Shown piece by piece: positions 55,401-61,262 of a stretch of 64,000 nt of DNA; positions within the stretch are counted from its first letter, which is position 1; every line of letters starts with the position of its first letter. The notes under the pieces were generated by a model. That model was not told the DNA's origin. It did no database searches and saw only the letters and a list, made by a program, of their open reading frames with translations. The position numbers and the translations under genes are program-made. The DNA comes from an uncultured Prevotellaceae bacterium (GTDB taxonomy: Bacteria; Bacteroidota; Bacteroidia; Bacteroidales; Bacteroidaceae), in NCBI GenBank assembly GCA_946411565.1, contig CAMKEM010000003.1, positions 1 through 64,000 on the forward strand. Direction: 5' to 3'.

Positions 55401-55679
55401 CACACTGATGAAGTATCTGCCGTTAACATCCGTAATGGCTGCAAACTTGCTGTTACCGTATGCCTCGATGCTCACACCCTGTAATGGCTTGCCTGTTGCA
55501 GCATCAGTCACCTGACCTCTTATCTCCTTGGCAGATGCGAAGGAGGAAGAGAGAAGAAGAAGGAATGAGAGACCCACAACCCCTTTCTGCCCTACGGGCA
55601 TCTTTCCCCATAAAGGGGCAAGAAGTGGGCGCTGTATAGACCTTTCGTTTATATATTTAGATAGTATATTCATTTTCAA
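52410..55679 (-). CDS. SusC/RagA-like TonB-dependent transporter
   Basis: 1089 residues. The signal peptide is extended by a palindromic element (LLAPLWGKMPVGQKGVV, about 19-34) before the hydrophobic LSFLLLLSSSFASA. Then a carboxypeptidase-regulatory-like domain (IRGQVTDAATGKPLQGVSI), the plug (QPLVVIDGVIMD, VEVLKNGTAIYGAKGANGVLLITTK) and a 22-strand barrel ending GLLSSGRSFAMGVKINL. It imports oligosaccharides across the outer membrane with its SusD partner, powered by TonB. It follows the two FAS1 lipoprotein genes and is the second SusC of the region. Confidence 0.95.
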   Translation of the reverse strand: MKMNILSKYINERSIQRPLLAPLWGKMPVGQKGVVGLSFLLLLSSSFASAKEIRGQVTDAATGKPLQGVSIEAYGNSKFAAITDVNGRYFISVPDNVSSLFMRVEGSLPQQVAIGKDQTKVDAKLYSDVFSNSYTRSTEAVKLSSASDFDNNVEMSIDPFIQQRLNGQMRTINRSGIEGAGSVMLINGINSLSRNAQPLVVIDGVIMDMQYNREVIHEGFYNNILANINVNDIDKVEVLKNGTAIYGAKGANGVLLITTKRCKSMATKIDVTMGGKFQLQPRTASMMNATDYRTYATELLNGITSSVSGMKFINTDPKYYYYNQYHNSTDWKKEVYRNAFTQAYGINVQGGDNVANYNVSVGYSLADETLKESDFSRFDLRINTDITIIEDLDVRFDVSFSDVDRSIFDMGVSKNLEVGTPTAPSFLALTKAPFLSPYAIDITGNKSSYLAEEDDYLAELGSSLGNDRSLSNPSAILEYGTGDNRNNFGNRLVSFSVNPKYKINKNLSVQEAFNFTLVNTNEDYYLPMSGVPSYLVPEFQYVAVSSENTVENIRQSMTSRQNAIQSDTRLVWNNTYGVHDIKLTGGFRYINNSFRSNFQSGYDTGNDKTPNLGISLRYKSTNGGADDKFVDMTNYVVADYNYAQKLYVNAGLSAMASSRFGKDAVGLKALGTVWGIFPSLQASYVISNENWLAKVKGIDYLRLNAGFDITGNDDIDYTASRTYFVSKIFQNQVTALTLGNVGNSNLKWETTRRVNAGFEGNFIDNRLHVNFNWFAGWTSGLVTLRQMAWTSGLDANYINGGKLQNTGYNLDMSYRVLNTKDWHWELGASVGHYKNKVTEIGTDNKSILTDICNGTIITAVGNPVGMFYGYKTDGVLTTAAQAQAANLSYIDSKGDKIAYQAGDMKFVDQNDDHIISEADRVIIGDPNPDIYGNIYTRLNWKNWTLDASFTYSLGNDIYNYERSILESGKYFYNQTTAMNNRWTTEGQVTNIPRISYRDAQGNASFSDRWIEDGSYLRLSNVTINYTLPISSTYLQGITVWGAAYNLFTLTHYLGSNPDCSTSSNILYQGIDCGLLSSGRSFAMGVKINL
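55578..55624. repeat. Palindromic element in the SusC signal-peptide region
   Basis: Nearly identical to 52216-52263, in frame, encoding LLAPLWGKMPVGQKGVV. It lies ahead of the hydrophobic core of the signal peptide. Confidence 0.85.
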
Positions 55680-55714
55680 TTAATTTCTTAATGTCTTAAT
55701 ATCTTAATATCTTA
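55680..55714 (-). repeat. ATTAAGAT tandem units before the SusC start
   Basis: Coding-strand ATTAAGATATTAAGACATTA and related units fill most of the spacer between the FAS1 stop and the SusC ATG. Confidence 0.65.
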
Positions 55715-55715
55715 A

Positions 55716-57362
55716 TTACTCTTTAACCACTGGTACAAGATAGATTTCATCAAGATAGAAGTTACGATCGTACTTAGCATTCTCATTAGGACGGATACTA
55801 CATGTCACTGTTATTGATGGCTGACCTGTATTCTCCAAGTAGTTACAAGTAGGGAACTTGAATGTTGCAACCTTTACGTAATCAGTTTTGTAAGGATCTG
55901 TATTGAAAGGTGTGCCGTCGTTGCAGGTATAATGCTGTTCTTTACCTTCCTCATCATAATAATTGATGGTTGCAGTGAAACGGCATGGACGCTTGTTTTC
56001 TCCGCCAATAACTGACTTTGGAAGAACTTTTACGTATATGTCATACGTTGTAGAGAGTGCATTCGTAAGCTTATATGTCACATTCCAGTTACTATTACCG
56101 CCTGTAGGCTTGATATGCATAAATGCATGAGCAGAAATACTATCACCAAGCGCATCTACTCTTGTCATTGAGCAGTCTTTATATGATATTACGATTGATT
56201 GATTCTCGCCTTCATCAAAACGATCTGCGTTATAGGTCAAGGTTGGGTTAAATGCCCATTCGTCAGAAGCGTAGATCTTACCATTACTGCATTGGTAAAC
56301 AACCTTTGCACTACCAAAGATTCCTGTTTGACTGAATGGATTTCTATAATAGTTAAAAACCTGACGACCAGTATAACTTCCAGAATTAATATATGTATAT
56401 GGATATGCCTTTTTTTCAATATGAGCTTTCTGCTGGTAATAACTGTAAACGGCATCATCCATCAGTGCACGATAGGTATAGTAGCGTTGGAGTGAATCAG
56501 CCCTGTCATCAGACTTAGGGAATCTGAAACATTCAAAGGCTGTATTCCATGCCTTGTTCCAACCTGCTTCTGTTGGTATAACCACAAAGTAGAGAGAGTC
56601 CTCTGCATCAAGGCGTCCTATTTGCTCCATAAGCTTGTTGCGCTCGTATGTTACAGAGTCAACATATACATTCTTACCGTCCACAATACCACTGCTGACG
56701 CTTGCACTTTCACTGAATTCATCTTCATTATATGAAGCAAGGAATTGACCATGTGACTTGAACTCTGGAAGTGCTACCAATGTCTCATAGATAGTTCTCA
56801 TATAAGGCAACTGACTATCCATAACGTGCATGATACCATTCTTGCTATGGATATTACTCTCTCTGAGAGCTACGTTGTTTACCTTGTTGTCGGCAAATGA
56901 CACGTTCTTATAGTTGAGGAGACGGAAGTTCTTTTCTGTACCATCGGCAGAAACAAGTTTCTGTGAAAGATGGTTCATTATGAAGAAACGCTCAACGGCA
57001 GAGTCGCCATTGGCAGTTGCGACGAGAGAGAGGATAGAGTCTTTGTTGAATGTACCATTGACTGGTGCAAACAGAGTGAATGAACGTCCGCCCTTCAGCA
57101 CATCTGCATAGCTTACAGATGTTTTCTTGTGCTGACGGAATACCATAGTGTTCTCAAGGACCTGAGCAAAGTCGCTCAAGTCGCTACGCTGCTGGATTGC
57201 ATCCCAGAGAGTAAGGTCTGCACCATTGGCAGCCTCATTCTCATAGTGGTTATCCCAGTCGGAGCAAGAGGTAAGACCCCCCACCCCCCCGAGGGGGAGT
57301 ATTATAGATAGCAGTGCCATCAGAGGACTCTTTGTATATTTTGATAGTATTTTCATTATCAA
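55716..57362 (-). CDS. Fasciclin (FAS1) domain lipoprotein
   Basis: 548 residues. The signal ends in a lipobox GLTSC at about residue 33; residues about 21-29 (ILPLGGVGG) are encoded by a short palindromic element. Residues about 45-190 are a FAS1 domain: SDFAQVLENTMVF, RSFTLFAPVNGTFNKD, RFFIMNHLSQKLVS, NGIMHVMDSQLPY. The rest is strand-rich, with the pattern SNWNVTYKLTNALSTTYDIYVKVLP near 430 resembling a carbohydrate-binding fold. FAS1 domains mediate adhesion or glycan contact. Encoded between two SusCD pairs, it is probably a surface glycan-binding lipoprotein of the same uptake system. Confidence 0.8.
   Translation of the reverse strand: MIMKILSKYTKSPLMALLSIILPLGGVGGLTSCSDWDNHYENEAANGADLTLWDAIQQRSDLSDFAQVLENTMVFRQHKKTSVSYADVLKGGRSFTLFAPVNGTFNKDSILSLVATANGDSAVERFFIMNHLSQKLVSADGTEKNFRLLNYKNVSFADNKVNNVALRESNIHSKNGIMHVMDSQLPYMRTIYETLVALPEFKSHGQFLASYNEDEFSESASVSSGIVDGKNVYVDSVTYERNKLMEQIGRLDAEDSLYFVVIPTEAGWNKAWNTAFECFRFPKSDDRADSLQRYYTYRALMDDAVYSYYQQKAHIEKKAYPYTYINSGSYTGRQVFNYYRNPFSQTGIFGSAKVVYQCSNGKIYASDEWAFNPTLTYNADRFDEGENQSIVISYKDCSMTRVDALGDSISAHAFMHIKPTGGNSNWNVTYKLTNALSTTYDIYVKVLPKSVIGGENKRPCRFTATINYYDEEGKEQHYTCNDGTPFNTDPYKTDYVKVATFKFPTCNYLENTGQPSITVTCSIRPNENAKYDRNFYLDEIYLVPVVKE
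57275..57302. repeat. Short palindromic element in the FAS1 signal peptide
   Basis: CCCCCCACCCCCCCGAGGGG followed by GAGTATTAT. A close relative (CTCCCCCAAGAGGGAGTATT) is at 61149-61176 in the upstream SusD gene. It encodes ILPLGGVGG just before the lipobox. Confidence 0.75.
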
Positions 57363-57399
57363 TTATTTTTTTGTTAATTTTCAATTATCAATTCCCCAC

Positions 57400-57447
57400 C
57401 GTCTCTCCGGCTCCCTCCCTATGGGGGGAGGGCGGGGGGAGAGGCCG
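57400..57447. repeat. GC-rich palindromic element between the two FAS1 genes
   Basis: CCGGCTCCCTCCCTATGGGG, then GGAGGGCGGGGGGAGAGGCC. It lies in the 98-bp spacer of the operon. Confidence 0.9.
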
Positions 57448-57460
57448 TTGGTTAATATCT

Positions 57461-59452
57461 TTAATGCCTATTTTCTCCCTCAGGACTTGCATATACGTCC
57501 TTTGGACAAAGCTCGATATAGTCGAATGACCATTCCTTGTCACCCTTAGATACCTGACGGAATCTCAGCCAGTATTCCTTGCCCTCATCAAGTTTCTGAG
57601 TAGCGAGAATACGGCGAAGGTGCTCTGGTGAATCCTGACGGAAACTGTTCAAGCCTGGCTTACGATAAGAGTCCATACCTCTCATATATCCGAGGTTATG
57701 GAGGGTCTTGTCCATAGAAGTGTTGTGCTCCTCGTCCTCTGTATCTGAAATATCACCTACGATTTCCTGAAGGTTCCATGTACCGTATGTAAGGTCAACA
57801 GGAATGCCGCATGGCTCATTGTTGAGATATACCTGAACTACACCACGCTCCTCACCGGCAACGTAACCCATACGGATCTCGTATGTTCCTGATGGTACTG
57901 GTGGCAACTTGAACTGTACATCATACTGTCCCTTGATACAGATAGCATTGCCAAGGTATGAAGACCATGAAAGCTCTGCTGCGTGAACTGCAAGGAATGT
58001 ATCGTCGGAAAGTTTCCAACCCTTGATATATCCGCGCTTGAGGGCATAAAGGTTGGCATTGTATGTACCAGCCTCGTCGTTGAAACGGCAACCCTGATTC
58101 ATGAAATCGGCACTGAGGGTAGTAGCATCGATACGCATACGGCAACTGAGAACCTCATCACGAACCTTGGTAGAGTACTCAAGGATGTCATCAAGATAGA
58201 GGTATGTACCATTTATAGCCTGCTGCTCTGATTTACCTGACTCGGAAGGTGTAAGAACCTTAACACCCTTTACTGTGTATTTGTTACCTACGCCCTTACG
58301 GTTAGCATAGAGGCCTGCATTGCTACCTGAACCTGCGCGGCAGAAACGAAGCATGGTGTTAGGACACATTGTTTCCCAGAAGTCCTCAGCATCAGCAAAT
58401 GATGTTACTGTACACTCGGTAAGGAATCTGCCAGAAGGTGCCCAGTCGTTATAGTTGCCCATACGATCCATGAGGTGATAGCTCACAAAGCGATTGAGTG
58501 GGTTCTTGCGGTTGGTTGGATCATCGTCATATTTTCCTGCATCCTCTGGATATGTAGCGTCATACACCTTCTTTGCGTAAGCCTTAAGGTCTTCAAGATT
58601 GTGTATGCCCTTCCTTGCATATACAGAGTTGGGCTCAACAAAAGCGGTGAACTTGATGTATCTTCTGCGAGGATATGTTACAGTATTGTCACGACCACCG
58701 AATCTTACCTTTGCTATCTCACCATTGATTGAGTCTTCTGAAATAGAATAGCTTAAATCAATATATGGGGTAGTGAGAGAATCGCTCATGTGGGTGTATT
58801 TGAGTGCCTCTAAGAAGATGGAAATGGTAGAATCCTCTTCCATGAGGTCAGGAAGCATGTTACTGCTTGGAGTAATGACACGGTCGATGAAGTGAACAAC
58901 ACCGTTGGTGGCAGAGTCGTTTTTCTCAACGAGCTGTGAACGCTTGTTTACAAACACGCGAAGCTGGTTGTTGTTTGATACATCACTGTCACAAGTCATA
59001 ACGAGATAGCGGTCGTCCATGTTCATCTGTGGAAGGGCACCATCGCTGACATCGGTAGTGAAGAAAGCACCATCCTTGATGATATGTGTACGTGCGATAG
59101 TATCGCAACGCTTCTCATCCTGAAGCAACGCATCGAGCGAAGCATAGTTGTTGTCGGCAAGGAACTTGTTGATAGCATCGTTAGTAGGTGCGAAAACAGT
59201 ATAGTTGCCATATACAGAGAGAAGGGAGTAATAGTTTGCCTTCTCAAGAATAGCTTGGAACATGCTGCATCTGTCTGCGTCATCACCTATGATTTCCGCA
59301 GCCGTGCGCTTTGTAGCAGAATAGAATGTGCCCTGATTGTCATCCAAGTCATCATTGTCAACGCAGCCAACAAGTGTAAAGAGTAAAGTGGAAAGTATAA
59401 TGCAGAATGGCACTCTACCCCTACTTATATATTTTTGAATGAACTTTTTCAT
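57461..59452 (-). CDS. Fasciclin (FAS1) domain lipoprotein with C-terminal binding region
   Basis: 663 residues. Lipoprotein signal MKKFIQKYISRGRVPFCIIL...LVGC with Cys at about 30. FAS1 motifs are at about 60-190: CSMFQAILEKANYYSLLSVYGNYTVFAPTNDAINKFL, and TNGVVHFIDRVITPSS. A second FAS1-like half may lie at 205-340 (TISIFLEALKYTHMSDSL). The C-terminal 250 residues (SGTYEIRMGYVAGEERGVVQVYLNNEPCGIPVDL...WLRFRQVSKGDKEWSFDYIELCP) form a jelly-roll-like module. It is probably anchored to the outer membrane facing out. Unlike its neighbour, its signal peptide has no palindromic element. Confidence 0.8.
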   Translation of the reverse strand: MKKFIQKYISRGRVPFCIILSTLLFTLVGCVDNDDLDDNQGTFYSATKRTAAEIIGDDADRCSMFQAILEKANYYSLLSVYGNYTVFAPTNDAINKFLADNNYASLDALLQDEKRCDTIARTHIIKDGAFFTTDVSDGALPQMNMDDRYLVMTCDSDVSNNNQLRVFVNKRSQLVEKNDSATNGVVHFIDRVITPSSNMLPDLMEEDSTISIFLEALKYTHMSDSLTTPYIDLSYSISEDSINGEIAKVRFGGRDNTVTYPRRRYIKFTAFVEPNSVYARKGIHNLEDLKAYAKKVYDATYPEDAGKYDDDPTNRKNPLNRFVSYHLMDRMGNYNDWAPSGRFLTECTVTSFADAEDFWETMCPNTMLRFCRAGSGSNAGLYANRKGVGNKYTVKGVKVLTPSESGKSEQQAINGTYLYLDDILEYSTKVRDEVLSCRMRIDATTLSADFMNQGCRFNDEAGTYNANLYALKRGYIKGWKLSDDTFLAVHAAELSWSSYLGNAICIKGQYDVQFKLPPVPSGTYEIRMGYVAGEERGVVQVYLNNEPCGIPVDLTYGTWNLQEIVGDISDTEDEEHNTSMDKTLHNLGYMRGMDSYRKPGLNSFRQDSPEHLRRILATQKLDEGKEYWLRFRQVSKGDKEWSFDYIELCPKDVYASPEGENRH

Positions 59453-59500
59453 AATTCATTTATCTCTTAATTTCTTAATCTCTTAATTTCTTAATCTCTT
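59453..59500 (-). repeat. ATTAAGA tandem units before the FAS1 start
   Basis: Coding-strand ATTAAGAAATTAAGAGATTA repeated about four times between the SusD stop and the FAS1 ATG. This is the clearest of the four cases. Confidence 0.7.
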
Positions 59501-59501
59501 T

Positions 59502-61226
59502 TTACTTCTGGAAATCTTCCAGGTCACTGTAAGCAGAATTCTGTTTGAGCATAGTGTTCTTTTTCAGCTCATCCCTGTTGTATGGCCAGAAGATAGCATT
59601 GATATCAGCAAACTGAATCTTGATAGCTACGGCATTTTCCTTCTGCTTCTGTGTTGCCTCGTTGGCAAGATAGTGAGTGTTATTGTCACGAACTGACTTT
59701 CTAACGAGGTCGAACCAACGCTTGCCTTCAAACATGAACTCTCTCTTACGCTCCAGGAAAAGAAGTTTTTCCATTTCTTCCTTGCTTGAGCTATATGTAG
59801 AGAAAGCAAGTGAATCGCTCTTTACATTCTCTGTATAGTTGCGTGCACGCTTGTTGATGGAGTTGATAAGCGAGAAAGCAGTCTGGAAGTCAGGATTATT
59901 CTTCATTATACATGCCTCTGCCTTTATAAGCATAACGTCTGAAAGACGGTATATAATCCAGTTTTGAAAAATAGTATGAATTTCGGTAGAATTAAATCTC
60001 ACGCTCTTTATGTCGGTAACATTATCATTTTCGAGACTTACATTACGATTCGTATATTTACCGATAGCATATTTGCCGCTGACCTCTCTTATGTTCTCGT
60101 AAACTCGACAGTCATTCTTGGCAAAGTATTCATTATTGCCAGAAGTGACATTTTGAAAGTAGTCTTCTGGTGCTGCAAAGCCACCTATATCGGAAGTTCC
60201 ACTATAGAAATTATAGATATACTTGTTTTCCACATTACCGTGGTAGTAGCCTAATTCAAAGATACTCTCGAATGAGAATCCTTTACCATAACTAAATATC
60301 TCATTGTAGGCGTTACCGCAAGTCTTAGAGTTTGCGAGGCTTTCACGAATCATTGGTATGCCATTGAAGAGGAACATATCGTTCATCTGACCAATCTTGG
60401 CAACCCTTTCCTTGTACTGATTCTTCTTGAAGTTGATTACAAAATCACAGCAAGAGATTGCCTTGTCATACTCACCACGCCAGAGATAGATATCGGCAAG
60501 GAGGGTATAGACAGCAGCACGGGTTACCTTTGCGCAATTCTCGTATGCAAGTGTAGTTGCCTTGGCATTAGTCATCTTGCTATCATCCACATAACGGAGA
60601 ACAGCATCATCCTTAATCTTCTCAAGGTCTTCAGAGAGCATTTCCAAAGCCTTGTTCATAGGGGTTGCAGGCACTTTGTATTCCTGTGCGTCGTCGATAC
60701 TTGGCTCGAATATCATTGGCACATCACGGAATGTCCTGATGAGATAGAAGTAACAAAGGTCACGGATAAAGGTTGCCTCTGCCTTGTTGGCAAGCATCTG
60801 TGCCTCTGTATAGTTAGGGTCAAGTTTCTGTACTCCGTCAGCATAGGCGAGGACGGTGTTACAGCGGTTGATAGTACTATAGAAATCTTCCCATTTGGTC
60901 AGGTCATTGGTTGGTAGGATGTTCTCCTTAAGAATCTCAACATATTTATTGTCAAGGTTACCACCCTGTACGATGTTTTCTGAACGAAGTTCGCCCCAGA
61001 TACCCATACGCTCAAGGCTACCTTCGGCAGTAAGTGCCTCATAACAACCATTGAGGACGCTGGTCACATCTTCTTTCTTTGTCCAATAGTTCTCCAAAAC
61101 CACCTCGTTCAAAGGAAGAATGTCAAGGTAGTCAGAGCAAGAGGCAAAGAAGCCTCCCACTCCCCCAAGAGGGAGTATTGTAGATAGCAATGCTATCAGA
61201 GACTTTTTTGTATATTTCTTATTCAT
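59502..61226 (-). CDS. SusD-like outer-membrane lipoprotein
   Basis: 574 residues. Lipobox FFASC at about residue 30, directly after the element-encoded ILPLGGVGG (about 17-26). Mature part: CSDYLDILPLNEVVLENYWTKKEDVTSVLNGCYEAL is a textbook SusD opening; LANKAEATFIRDLCYFYLIRTFRDVPMI and EKLLFLERKREFMFEGKRWFDLVRKSV complete the fold. It binds glycan at the cell surface with the SusC encoded 36 bp upstream. More canonical than the second SusD of the region, so this pair is likely the primary importer. Confidence 0.93.
   Translation of the reverse strand: MNKKYTKKSLIALLSTILPLGGVGGFFASCSDYLDILPLNEVVLENYWTKKEDVTSVLNGCYEALTAEGSLERMGIWGELRSENIVQGGNLDNKYVEILKENILPTNDLTKWEDFYSTINRCNTVLAYADGVQKLDPNYTEAQMLANKAEATFIRDLCYFYLIRTFRDVPMIFEPSIDDAQEYKVPATPMNKALEMLSEDLEKIKDDAVLRYVDDSKMTNAKATTLAYENCAKVTRAAVYTLLADIYLWRGEYDKAISCCDFVINFKKNQYKERVAKIGQMNDMFLFNGIPMIRESLANSKTCGNAYNEIFSYGKGFSFESIFELGYYHGNVENKYIYNFYSGTSDIGGFAAPEDYFQNVTSGNNEYFAKNDCRVYENIREVSGKYAIGKYTNRNVSLENDNVTDIKSVRFNSTEIHTIFQNWIIYRLSDVMLIKAEACIMKNNPDFQTAFSLINSINKRARNYTENVKSDSLAFSTYSSSKEEMEKLLFLERKREFMFEGKRWFDLVRKSVRDNNTHYLANEATQKQKENAVAIKIQFADINAIFWPYNRDELKKNTMLKQNSAYSDLEDFQK
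61149..61176. repeat. Short palindromic element in the SusD signal peptide
   Basis: CCTCCCACTCCCCCAAGAGG followed by GAGTATTG. It is the partner of 57275-57302, and both lie directly before the lipobox. Confidence 0.75.
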
Positions 61227-61261
61227 ATTTAATTTTCTTAATCTCTAAATTTCTTAATGTC
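61227..61261 (-). repeat. ATTAAGA-type tandem units before the SusD start
   Basis: Coding-strand CATTAAGAAATTTAGAGATT and following units between the SusC stop and the SusD ATG. Confidence 0.6.
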
Positions 61262-61262
61262 G

